Assembly (NCBI GenBank): GCA_947492475.1
Contig: CANLNM010000011.1
Coordinates: 1-64,000, forward strand
DNA length: 64,000 nt
Origin: an uncultured Paracoccaceae bacterium
Lineage (GTDB): Bacteria > Pseudomonadota > Alphaproteobacteria > Rhodobacterales > Rhodobacteraceae
Direction of reading: 5' to 3'
Shown: positions 52,452 to 60,713 of the stretch, piece by piece
Position numbering within the stretch: the stretch's first letter is position 1
How the letters are laid out: each line of letters opens with the position of its first letter
The notes under the pieces: model-generated
What the model was told of the DNA's origin: nothing
Databases searched by the model: none
Seen by the model: the letters and a program-made list of their open reading frames with translations, nothing else
Position numbers and translations under genes: made by a program

Positions 52452-54056
52452 ATGACCGACACAGCCACAACCCGCCCAAGCCCACAGACATTTATCAGCA
52501 CGGCCGGGATGTTTTGGCTGGCGCTGGCAACTTTGGCAGCGGGAGTGTTTTTCTACGAAGGTCTGGATGCGCTGCGCCTGGCCTGGGCCACCCCGGAATA
52601 TAGCCATGGGCCGCTGATCCCGGTTTTGTCGGCGCTGCTGTTCCTGCGCCAATTGAAAACCGACCCTATTCAAACCGGCCCGGTCAACCGCTGGCCCGGT
52701 CTGATCCTATTGATCATCGCTTTGCTGTTTGGCGCCTTGGGCAAGCTGTCTCAGATCAGCGATGTGGTCGCCTATGCCACCATCCTGTGGGTCGGGGCGA
52801 TCCTGTTGATTTCATTTGGCTGGGCGCAGGGCAAACATCATTGGCCCCCGGTTTTACATCTGGTCTATATGCTGCCGCTGCCCGGTGTGATCTATTATAA
52901 ATTGTCGACCGTCCTACAGGGAATTTCATCCGAACTGGGTGTATCCCTGCTGACATTGCTGAATGTCCCGGTGTTTTTGGACGGCAACATCATTGATCTG
53001 GGCGTGATCAAATTACACGTCGCCGAAGCCTGTTCCGGCCTGCGCTACCTGTTCCCGATCATGTCGTTTTCTTATGTATTTGCTGTGCTGTATCGCGGCC
53101 CCACCTGGCACAAAGCGGTGCTGTTGCTGGCTGCAGCCCCAATCACTGTTGGGATGAATTCGGTCCGTATCGCCATTGCCGGCGTGTTGGTGCAACATCT
53201 GGGCGAAGGCTATCTGGAAGGGTTCAGCCACTTCTTTGAAGGCTGGGTGATCTTTATGGCCAGCGTCATTCTGCTGTTTGTGCTGGCCTGGCTGATGTTG
53301 AAAATTCAGCGCAATAAAATGTCCCTGCTCGAAGCGTTGGATCTGGACACAGATGGGCTGTGGCCGCAATTCCTGCGCATCCGTTTGGTGGAACCGTCCC
53401 GTGCGCTGATCGTTGGGGCGCTGATCACAGCTGTCATGGCGGGTGCTTGGGCCCTGCGTCCAACGGCCCAACAACAGCTGGTCGATCGCGATCCCTTTGC
53501 GCTTTACCCGCTCAGCTTTGAGGATTGGAAAGCCACGCCATCCCCCCGTTATGGGGCCGCGATCGAAGCCAGCCTTGCGGCGGATGATTATTATGGGGCC
53601 AGTTTCCGCAAACCGGGCACCATTCCGGTCGATTTCTTTTCGGCCTATTACGAAGACCAAACCAAAGGCGGCATTCATTCCCCCGAAATCTGTCTGCCCG
53701 GTGCCGGTTGGGAAATTGCCAGTTTGGATCGGATTGACGTTGGGCCGCAGCTGGATCTGGGCGAAGAGTTCCGCCTGAACCGTGCTGTCATCCAAAAGGG
53801 CGAATCCCGGATGCTGGTCTATTACTGGTTTGAACAGCATGGCCGCCACGTGGCGTGGGATTTTCGCGCCAAATTGCTGCTGTTATGGGATGGGCTGACT
53901 GTGCAGCGCACCGATGGGGCGCTGGTGCGTTTGACCACCCAAATCATGCCCGGCGAATCCGAGGCCGAAGCCGAAGTCCGATTGCAAGAAATGTTCCTTC
54001 ACACCATCGACGTGCTGCCTCGTTTTGTCCCACCGCTAAGCCCCATCGACGGATAG
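52452..54056 (+). CDS. xrtD: exosortase XrtD with fused EpsI domain
   Basis: A 534-residue membrane protein. The exosortase domain (about 20-285, eight or so helices) has YSHGPLIP near 50-57 and the three proposed catalytic residues Cys194 (EACSGLR), Arg239 (NSVRI) and His260 (GFSHFFEGW). After a further helix near 312-328, an EpsI domain (about 330-534) carries HSPEICLPGAGW. This fused layout is that of XrtD, the exosortase paired with VPLPA-CTERM proteins in Rhodobacterales. It would cut the sorting signal of substrates such as the adjacent lectin-like protein at the inner membrane. It has its own start after a strong terminator. Confidence 0.92.
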   Translation: MTDTATTRPSPQTFISTAGMFWLALATLAAGVFFYEGLDALRLAWATPEYSHGPLIPVLSALLFLRQLKTDPIQTGPVNRWPGLILLIIALLFGALGKLSQISDVVAYATILWVGAILLISFGWAQGKHHWPPVLHLVYMLPLPGVIYYKLSTVLQGISSELGVSLLTLLNVPVFLDGNIIDLGVIKLHVAEACSGLRYLFPIMSFSYVFAVLYRGPTWHKAVLLLAAAPITVGMNSVRIAIAGVLVQHLGEGYLEGFSHFFEGWVIFMASVILLFVLAWLMLKIQRNKMSLLEALDLDTDGLWPQFLRIRLVEPSRALIVGALITAVMAGAWALRPTAQQQLVDRDPFALYPLSFEDWKATPSPRYGAAIEASLAADDYYGASFRKPGTIPVDFFSAYYEDQTKGGIHSPEICLPGAGWEIASLDRIDVGPQLDLGEEFRLNRAVIQKGESRMLVYYWFEQHGRHVAWDFRAKLLLLWDGLTVQRTDGALVRLTTQIMPGESEAEAEVRLQEMFLHTIDVLPRFVPPLSPIDG

Positions 54057-54060
54057 TATT

Positions 54061-55014
54061 ATGCCCCTTATGCCGCCTTGCGAAATTGTTTTTATCTACG
54101 GCGCGTTGCGATCTGGAACGACATTGTTTCGTCTGATGCTGGATGCACATCCCCAGATCGCCAATCCCGGCGAAATGGATTTTCTGTTTGATCATCTGCA
54201 CCCGGATGACAGCCACCCAACCGGGTGGTCTTATGATTTGGGCACACTGCAACTGGACCGGATTTTTCAGGCCAAAGGTCTGAAGGTTCCAGACGGGGTC
54301 ACTGGATTGGATTTGTTGCACACCTTCTTTGATCAGCTGCGCGCGCAGGATCAGGGCGCTTCGGTTGTCACCATCAACATCCACCGCCATATCGACAAGC
54401 TGTTGCAGATTGCCCCAAACACAAAGCTGATCCATGTGCTGCGCGATCCCCGGGATGTGGCGCGATCCTCTATTCATATGGGCTGGGGATATAACCTGTT
54501 TTTTGCAGGCAAACATTGGATCGAAACAGAACAAAGCTGGCAGGACAATACGGGTGATCTACCCTCCGATCAGGTCCTGACATTACGCTACGAAGATTTG
54601 CTGAGTGATCTGGACACACACCTGAACCGGGTTTGCCAATTTTTGGGTCACCCTATGGATCCACAGATGCTGCGCTATCATGAAACCAGCACCTATGCCC
54701 CGCCGGACCCCAATCTGATTGCCCAGTGGCGCAGCAAATGCACCGCAGATGACATCGCCCTGTTAGAAGGTCGCATTGGCCCGCTGCTCAAACAAAGTGG
54801 CTATCAGCCCAATGGGGCAGGGCGGTTTCCCGGCGCTTTGGAACGCAGGATCATGCGCCTGCGCCAAAAGAGATATCACTGGATGTTTAACAGCCGCAGG
54901 TTTGGGTTCTGGCGTTTCCTGTCCGCCCGCCTAACCCGTGTTCTAAAGCTGAAACGCTGGCATATGCATCTGCAAACGCAGATCAATCAAATCCACCAAG
55001 CACAGCTAAAATAG
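54061..55014 (+). CDS. sulfotransferase family protein
   Basis: A 317-residue protein with PAPS loop FIYGALRSGTTLFRLMLDAHP and 3' site LIHVLRDPRDVARSSIHM, then VLTLRYEDLLSDLDTHL. It starts 4 bases after the exosortase gene and is likely co-transcribed. The C-terminal 60 residues are strongly basic. Although linked to the exosortase, it resembles the other carbohydrate sulfotransferases of this locus and is assumed to act on the glycan; protein tyrosine sulfation cannot be excluded. Confidence 0.83.
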   Translation: MPLMPPCEIVFIYGALRSGTTLFRLMLDAHPQIANPGEMDFLFDHLHPDDSHPTGWSYDLGTLQLDRIFQAKGLKVPDGVTGLDLLHTFFDQLRAQDQGASVVTINIHRHIDKLLQIAPNTKLIHVLRDPRDVARSSIHMGWGYNLFFAGKHWIETEQSWQDNTGDLPSDQVLTLRYEDLLSDLDTHLNRVCQFLGHPMDPQMLRYHETSTYAPPDPNLIAQWRSKCTADDIALLEGRIGPLLKQSGYQPNGAGRFPGALERRIMRLRQKRYHWMFNSRRFGFWRFLSARLTRVLKLKRWHMHLQTQINQIHQAQLK

Positions 55015-55015
55015 A

Positions 55016-55840
55016 TCAACCATCCGTCAGGGCTTGTGACAATCCGGCCTGTTGGATGGCCCGTTTCAAGACATCCTGATTGGTGATCGTGGTCATGCGG
55101 CTGGTCCGTTTCAAATCCGCCTGCACCGCATTTGGCGCCTGCCCAAGCCATGCGCAAATACCATCGATTGTCTGCTGATGATTTTGTGGCTGTTTCAGGT
55201 CCGTATCATAGTGTACCACAAAGGGATCAAAGCGGGCCAATAGCTGGGTTTCGTAATCCAGCATCGCCAGATTCCAACGCACCTGTTGGATAAATTGATC
55301 CACATCCAACGCCATTTCCAATGACCGATCCGAAGCGCCCTGCGCCACATGATAGGTTTGGGATTTCTGGGCGGTCGACAGGCTCAGACATTGATCAAAC
55401 GTGTTGCGCCGCGCATGGATGAACTGAAACCCACGCTGCGCCAATTGAGTCAGAAACCGGGTGTGATCCTTTAGGCGTTGCACTTGAAACATCTGATAGG
55501 AAATGATCTTGGCCCCGACACATTCGGCGCTATCAGGCCGCGTTCGGGCATGCAGATCCAGAAACCGAACAGGGTTGGCAACCGCATGATGCAGAATTTC
55601 ACCATGGCAGCTGATTGCATCAACCTGATTGAGCAACCGCACCAGCAAAGTTGTGCCGGATCTGGGCCGGCCAATGATCACAAATTTCTTTGGCGTCCGC
55701 AGGCCCCGAAAGCTTTTGAGATATATCCGCGCCTCAAACGCATAGCCTTTGTGACTGATGCGATCGTGATGCCAACGCCCCCAAAGAAGGTCTCGGCCCG
55801 TTGCGGCGATCCTGTGAACAGGGTGATCGGACAAATCCAT
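55016..55840 (-). CDS. Stf0/NodH-like sulfotransferase
   Basis: A 274-residue protein with PAPS loop FVIIGRPRSGTTLLVRLLNQ followed by SCHGEILH, which is typical of the Stf0/NodH/LpsS branch rather than the heparan type. The 3' site is FIHARRNTFDQCLSLSTAQK (RRN replaces RDP, as in that branch). It is convergent with another sulfotransferase gene, 1 base apart, and follows the WecG-like gene by 2 bases. It likely sulfates a sugar of lipid-linked or surface glycan. Confidence 0.8.
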   Translation of the reverse strand: MDLSDHPVHRIAATGRDLLWGRWHHDRISHKGYAFEARIYLKSFRGLRTPKKFVIIGRPRSGTTLLVRLLNQVDAISCHGEILHHAVANPVRFLDLHARTRPDSAECVGAKIISYQMFQVQRLKDHTRFLTQLAQRGFQFIHARRNTFDQCLSLSTAQKSQTYHVAQGASDRSLEMALDVDQFIQQVRWNLAMLDYETQLLARFDPFVVHYDTDLKQPQNHQQTIDGICAWLGQAPNAVQADLKRTSRMTTITNQDVLKRAIQQAGLSQALTDG

Positions 55841-55842
55841 AG

Positions 55843-56598
55843 CTAACCTGACCGAGACGCACGCAGGTCTTTGAGAAAGAGCACAAAGATTTTAGGCCCC
55901 TCCACAAGATACCGTTTCCAAAGTCGCCGGGGATTTTGCAGCAACCGCCAAGCCCATTCCATGCCAATCCGATTGACCCAGCGCGGCGCACGTTTTTGAC
56001 GCCCCGTCAGGAAATCAACGCTAGCCCCGACACACATGCCAATACCATGCACATGCCCACGACTGCGCAGATCCAACGCGAATTCTTCTTGTTTGGGAAA
56101 AGACAGACACAGCAACAGAATATCGGCCTCTGCCGCCTCTGCCCGTTGCAATGTTTCCTGCCAATCCGCGTCCCCTCTGCGCATGACCGGGGCCTGCACA
56201 AAGACAAAATTGTGATCCGGGAATTTCTGGCACAGAATTTCAAAATCATCCTGCGCAGGGCCAATAATCGCAATCCTGAGCGCCGGGCTTCTGGGGTCTT
56301 GCAACAGGGCCTGCACCATGTCCGATCCCGGAAATGGCATCAGTTGAAGACCACGAAACCGGGCCAGCATCGCCAGGATGCGGCTGTCACATACACGCCA
56401 ATCTGCTGATTGTAATAACTGCGTGCGTTCAGGAAACTTGGCCGACATCACGATGTGGTCAACATTGGGCGTGACCAAATATCCAAAGCGATCTAACCGG
56501 GGATTGGTAAGGACCTGCAACCATGCGTCACGTGTCGAAATGGAAAACGACACGCCCAAAAAATCCTGAACGGCAATCTCTGAAGTGAGCTCTGTCAT
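55843..56598 (-). CDS. WecG/TagA/CpsF-family glycosyltransferase (GT26)
   Basis: A 251-residue protein. VTPNVDHIVMSAKFPE near residue 39, MPFPGSDMVQALLQD and ALRIAIIGPAQDDFEIL are the ordered blocks of the WecG/TagA family, and GASVDFLTGRQKRAPRWV with GMEWAWRLLQNPRRLWKRYL is the membrane-contact C-terminus. The frame is open further upstream, but ATG 56598 gives a normal family length. Such enzymes add ManNAc, ManNAcA or a related sugar as the second residue on undecaprenyl-linked glycans. Confidence 0.87.
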   Translation of the reverse strand: MTELTSEIAVQDFLGVSFSISTRDAWLQVLTNPRLDRFGYLVTPNVDHIVMSAKFPERTQLLQSADWRVCDSRILAMLARFRGLQLMPFPGSDMVQALLQDPRSPALRIAIIGPAQDDFEILCQKFPDHNFVFVQAPVMRRGDADWQETLQRAEAAEADILLLCLSFPKQEEFALDLRSRGHVHGIGMCVGASVDFLTGRQKRAPRWVNRIGMEWAWRLLQNPRRLWKRYLVEGPKIFVLFLKDLRASRSG

Positions 56599-56796
56599 GT
56601 CTGGCGTATCATCCAACCGTCTCCGAGAAATACTAAAAGTGAGGCAGACCACACAACGCATTGAAATTAAAGGTGTTTTTATGCGTCTTTTTGTAACCCA
56701 ACATGGGTATGTTTTCAATGCCTTATTCCGACGGCATCGCCCAAACGAAATCACTCATACAGGATTGCAAATAGCACTCAGGGACTGATCATGGCG

Positions 56797-57570
56797 TCAC
56801 AATGACAAACCTGCCCCGGCACCAACCCAGGTTTCCGCAGCAGCAATTTCTACGTTGGCCGCCCCGTTCCATACGGCCGCACGATAAAGCCGCCCCCCCA
56901 CTTCGTTTCCGGCGCCCCGGTTGACCATAAACCGCATTTTCTGGGTCGCCGATAATCCGCCATTATAGCCGGTTTGGGTGTTCACAACCGCACCGTTCAA
57001 ACGCAGCACAGCCGTTCCCGCAACCGCATCCAGTGAAAACGTCATAACCAGATCCTGATTGGCATAATCCACTGATTGCGCACCCATGCTGAACCCCAGA
57101 TTGCTGGCGCCGACGCCAAACCGCATCTGCGAGGAATGCGCCGACTGGATCTGAAAATCATTGGCCGCATCCAGCGAAAACACACCGGATGTGTAATTGT
57201 TGATCACCTCAACATGCACCGCCATCACAATTGTAAAACTGGGGCTGACCGCAACGGATGTGTTTTCCAGCATGTCATCTGAACCATCACATTCAAACCA
57301 ATACCGCGATCCGTCACTTTGCAGGATCGGACGGCGGCCTGCTGTGGATTGTGACACGTTCACAGGGCCCATGCCCGCCGAAGCCCAATGCCCAACCGGA
57401 TCACCGATAGCAACCGCGCCGGTCCCGTTTGAATTCTGTGCCAATGTCCCGACATCAGCCGCATCATAAAGCCCGATCAAACCGGACAACGCGGGCAGGG
57501 TGGGTCCCGCCGCCCCGCTGGCCTTGCATCGCACAGCCAGCGTGGGCACATCAAAGCCGATTCCAAACAT
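56797..57570 (-). CDS. LamG-like putative glycan-binding spike/fibre protein
   Basis: A 257-residue protein without signal peptide. The opening SGLIGLYDAADVGTLAQ, then GDPVGHW, AGRRPIL and YWFECDGSDDML are the blocks common in phage-like fibre and adhesin proteins with a concanavalin A/LamG domain; the rest is beta-rich (TIVMAVHVEV, MTFSLDAVAGTAVLRLNGA, LYRAAVWNG). Its start overlaps the stop of the spike-base-like gene (TAATG), so they are co-translated. In Rhodobacter capsulatus the head-spike proteins GhsA and GhsB of the gene transfer agent are adjacent genes and bind capsule; this pair may be the equivalent. It may also be an EPS-bound protein unrelated to particles. Confidence 0.6.
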   Translation of the reverse strand: MFGIGFDVPTLAVRCKASGAAGPTLPALSGLIGLYDAADVGTLAQNSNGTGAVAIGDPVGHWASAGMGPVNVSQSTAGRRPILQSDGSRYWFECDGSDDMLENTSVAVSPSFTIVMAVHVEVINNYTSGVFSLDAANDFQIQSAHSSQMRFGVGASNLGFSMGAQSVDYANQDLVMTFSLDAVAGTAVLRLNGAVVNTQTGYNGGLSATQKMRFMVNRGAGNEVGGRLYRAAVWNGAANVEIAAAETWVGAGAGLSL

Positions 57571-57836
57571 TAGCTGACCACCAGTGCATGGATGCCTGTT
57601 GCTGTGGTGCCCGTTGCATGCACGCGTAACACGCCCACAGGCAGGATGCTGTTATCTGCAACATTGACGTTGCGCACAGATCCCAACACGGATGTGACCT
57701 GTAGCGCCCCACCGGTTTCAACATACAAAGCAACCGCGCCTTGGGTCAGGTCAGCCCCATCATTTGGTACAACCGGAACGATGTCCATCGCGGGCCCGGC
57801 AAGAGCAGGCACACGGCCTGAAAAAGGATTTGTCAT
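57570..57836 (-). CDS. GTA head-spike base-like small protein (Rcc01079/GhsA family)
   Basis: An 88-residue beta-rich protein. VVPNDGADLTQGAVALYVE, GGALQVTSVLGS and LPVGVLRVHATGTTATGIHAL match what I recall of the spike base protein family named for R. capsulatus Rcc01079, especially the ALYV-x-TGG and RVHATGTTATGI blocks. The ATG at 57836 has AGGAGAG upstream and is preferred over a longer frame. No other capsid, tail or terminase gene is in the window. It would form the base that carries the LamG-like protein on GTA or phage-like particles. Confidence 0.7.
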   Translation of the reverse strand: MTNPFSGRVPALAGPAMDIVPVVPNDGADLTQGAVALYVETGGALQVTSVLGSVRNVNVADNSILPVGVLRVHATGTTATGIHALVVS

Positions 57837-58013
57837 TGTGGCTCTCCTGAAAAATGTCACGGTCACTTCTAGGACCAAAGCGCAAACGAGCCGTTAGACC
57901 ATCGTGCGCTGTCGGCGGGAAATGGGAACACCCCGCAATCTCGGCTTGCTCCGATGGGGGTGGTGCCGCATCTTTGCCAGAACGAAGCTCTTTGATTTTG
58001 GACAGGACCCATT

Positions 58014-60029
58014 ATGTTTTTCAACGCCGTCTCTTGGCGCATGTCGCTGTGCAGTTTGATCTGCGCATTGACGCTTTTGGGTCCCCAGAACGCCGCCATC
58101 GCACAGACAGATCAAACCGCGATCGGGCAGGGCGATGCCAGCCCGGTTTTGGCCTTCAACCTGTCTGCCCCGGCCGATTGGGCCCCGGTTCAGCCCTATA
58201 TCGATCTGATACATGTCATGCGCCCCTGGATCGCGGGCTCTGCTGATAAATGGCAGGTTCTGTCACATCAGGACCTGCGGGATGCCAACAGTTTTGACGC
58301 GGATGGCTGGCCGATCCGCATTCCTGACGGTTTGCATATCAAAACCATTTTTGCCTGGACCGCCAGCAGCCGGGCGGACCCCGTTCTGGCGGCACAGCGG
58401 GCGGGCACCTATGTGCTGGATTATCAGGGGCAGGGGGATTTGACCCTGTCAGGGGATGTGCAGATCACCCAAAACAGCCCGGGCCGGATCACATTTGAGA
58501 ACCGCAATGGCGGCAATATCATTCTGCAAATCACCCGCACAGATGCCAACAACCATTTGCGCGATATCCGGCTGTTTCGTGCAGATCAGGAACCGTTGCT
58601 ACAGGCCGGCGCGCTGTTTCATCCTGATTGGCTGGCGCTGATCAATGATGCCCGTGAAATCCGGTTCATGAACTGGATGGGTACCAACAATGCCACGATC
58701 CAGCATTGGCGCGATTGGCCCACACCGGATCAGCGCGGCCAAAGCCAGATTGTCCCTGTGGAACATATGGTCCGACTGGCCAATGAAATCGGTGCCGATC
58801 CGTGGTTCACCATGCCCCACCGCGCCAATGACCGGTTTATGCGCCAGTTTGCGCGATATGTGCGCGACAATCTGGACCCGGCCCTAAAGGCCCATGTGGA
58901 ATATTCCAACGAAGTCTGGAACGGGGCATTTGCTCAGGCCCGCTGGGTGCGCGATCAAAGCGAACGTGACTGGGGAACCCCGGCCCCCCATAGCTATTAC
59001 ACGATGAAAGCCACCCAGATGGCTCAAATCTGGCGCGACGAATTTGGACCAGCAGCCGATGATCGGTTGGTTTTGATATTGGGGGGCCAAACGGTCAACA
59101 CTTGGGCGACCAACCAAATTTTGACCGCCCCCGCCTGGCGGACCAATGCCCCCCGGCAATGGCGCGACCCGGCCACGGTGTTTGATGAATTTGCCATCAC
59201 CACCTATTTTGGCAGCGCTCTGGTCCGCCAAGCAGACCTGCGCGCCCAAGTGCTGGACATCACCCAGGTCCCCGCCCCGGCCGCCTATGATTGGCTGGAA
59301 CGCACCCTGCGCAATCCCGCCACCCCATCTTCGCTGCCCGCAATCATCCAGAACTGGTCCGCACAAGCCGATCTGGCCCATGCACATGGATTGCGCCTGA
59401 CCGCCTATGAAGGCGGCCAACATGTGCATCACAGCTTTGCGGTGCGCGACCTGACCCGCGATCAAACCGACGCCATGCAATCCTTGATGACAGGTTTTGT
59501 ACGCTCCGCTGAAATGGGCGATCTCTATCAAACGCTTTGGCAGGATTGGCAGGCCCAGTCCGACGGCCCGTTCATGCAATTCACCGAAGGCTCAGGCACG
59601 TCGCGATCTGGCACATGGGGATTGTATCAAAGCCATGCCGACAGCACCCCGCGCAGCCAAGTTGTCAAGCAAAACGCCGCGCAGAATGACCCATGGTGGA
59701 ATGAACCAGGCGGCCCGCAATATCTGCATGGCGTGGTGCGATACGCCCCGCCCGAAGGCGCAACATTGCAGGGCACCGCCCAAGAGGATTACCTGATCGG
59801 CGCGGACGGCGATGATACATTTATCGAATCCGGTGGCCGGGATGGGATCAATGGCGGGTCAGGTCTGGACAATTTGATCTTATCCGCCCCGCGCGACAGC
59901 TATCAGTTTGACCAAAAAGAGGCAGGCGTCACCGTCACCAGCCCCACCGGGGTGATCTGGCTTTATGATGTTGAAACCGTGCAATTTCCCGATGGGCAGG
60001 TGATGCAGATCCACGAACTGGCGCGCTGA
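58014..60029 (+). CDS. secreted putative glycoside hydrolase with RTX-like tail
   Basis: A 671-residue protein with a signal peptide (cleavage near AIAQ, residue ~31). The central part looks like a TIM-barrel glycosidase of clan GH-A: EYSNEVWNG near 295-303 has the Asn-Glu pair typical of the acid/base, and TAYEGGQHVHH near 463-473 has a candidate nucleophile Glu. Before it is a beta-rich region. The C-terminal 90 residues include GTAQEDYLIGADGDDTF and GRDGINGGSGLDNL, short calcium-binding RTX-like repeats. It is not assigned to a GH family. It may trim, release or remodel the exopolysaccharide made by the locus. Confidence 0.65.
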   Translation: MFFNAVSWRMSLCSLICALTLLGPQNAAIAQTDQTAIGQGDASPVLAFNLSAPADWAPVQPYIDLIHVMRPWIAGSADKWQVLSHQDLRDANSFDADGWPIRIPDGLHIKTIFAWTASSRADPVLAAQRAGTYVLDYQGQGDLTLSGDVQITQNSPGRITFENRNGGNIILQITRTDANNHLRDIRLFRADQEPLLQAGALFHPDWLALINDAREIRFMNWMGTNNATIQHWRDWPTPDQRGQSQIVPVEHMVRLANEIGADPWFTMPHRANDRFMRQFARYVRDNLDPALKAHVEYSNEVWNGAFAQARWVRDQSERDWGTPAPHSYYTMKATQMAQIWRDEFGPAADDRLVLILGGQTVNTWATNQILTAPAWRTNAPRQWRDPATVFDEFAITTYFGSALVRQADLRAQVLDITQVPAPAAYDWLERTLRNPATPSSLPAIIQNWSAQADLAHAHGLRLTAYEGGQHVHHSFAVRDLTRDQTDAMQSLMTGFVRSAEMGDLYQTLWQDWQAQSDGPFMQFTEGSGTSRSGTWGLYQSHADSTPRSQVVKQNAAQNDPWWNEPGGPQYLHGVVRYAPPEGATLQGTAQEDYLIGADGDDTFIESGGRDGINGGSGLDNLILSAPRDSYQFDQKEAGVTVTSPTGVIWLYDVETVQFPDGQVMQIHELAR

Positions 60030-60204
60030 TTTTCACCTGTGAAATACGGCAAAACCATGACTAACACCTCGTTATTTAAGCAAAATATAGAAACCTCCGA
60101 CCGCCCAAGCAACAGATTATTAAGCCCCTGATGTTGATCTAAGCCCACTGCGTGGGGGCGTGGTGGGACCCAATAATACGGGTCTGAGATCAAGGGGTGA
60201 TCTC

Positions 60205-60708
60205 ATGCAAAAGCATGGTGGGGCTGGTATTCGGCCTGTTGTAAAACGCGCGCATACTCTGTTGGTGGGCGCCTTGGTGATATTGATGTTAATGGGGCCC
60301 GGCAGTGCAACACTGGCCGTCGCTCAGCAAAGTTATCCGGCAAACGCATTGGTGGTTGGCAATGATCGCGGCGGGTTTATCCGTCAGCGCATGCGCGAAT
60401 TGCGCAATATCCGCGCCAGTGGCCAGCCGGTCGAAATTCGCGGGCAGGTCTGTTATTCGACCTGCACCATGTATCTGGGCCTGCCTGACACATGTGTGTC
60501 GCGCGCCACAACCTTTGGGTTTCACGGCCCGTCGATCTATGGCACGCCGATGAATGCGGCCGATTTCGAACGGGTGTCGCGGATCATTTCAAACTATTAC
60601 CCCGCGCCATTGCGCGATTGGTACATGTCCGAAGGCCGCTATCGGATCAACGGCGTGCACCGCATTTCCGCATCGCAAATCATCAATATGGGTGTGCGCG
60701 AATGCTGA
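60205..60708 (+). CDS. secreted ClpP-like-fold hypothetical protein
   Basis: A 167-residue protein with a long N-terminal hydrophobic signal (TLLVGALVILMLMGPGSATLAVA). VVGNDRGGFIRQRMRELRNIRASGQ, IRGQVCYSTCTMYLGLP and FGFHGPSI resemble small periplasmic proteins with a ClpP/crotonase-like fold common in Rhodobacterales; the serine position of true proteases is replaced by the CYSTC segment. Four cysteines (CYSTC, DTC, final C) may form disulfides. The ATG at 60205 has AGGGG 7-8 bases upstream. Function unknown. It is convergent with the GT4 gene, 5 bases apart. Confidence 0.6.
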   Translation: MQKHGGAGIRPVVKRAHTLLVGALVILMLMGPGSATLAVAQQSYPANALVVGNDRGGFIRQRMRELRNIRASGQPVEIRGQVCYSTCTMYLGLPDTCVSRATTFGFHGPSIYGTPMNAADFERVSRIISNYYPAPLRDWYMSEGRYRINGVHRISASQIINMGVREC

Positions 60709-60713
60709 TGCAG

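Noticed and set aside
56797-57836. A prophage remnant
   Set aside because: No integrase, terminase, capsid, tail or attachment repeats are nearby; the two genes fit better as a spike-like cassette or EPS-associated pair.
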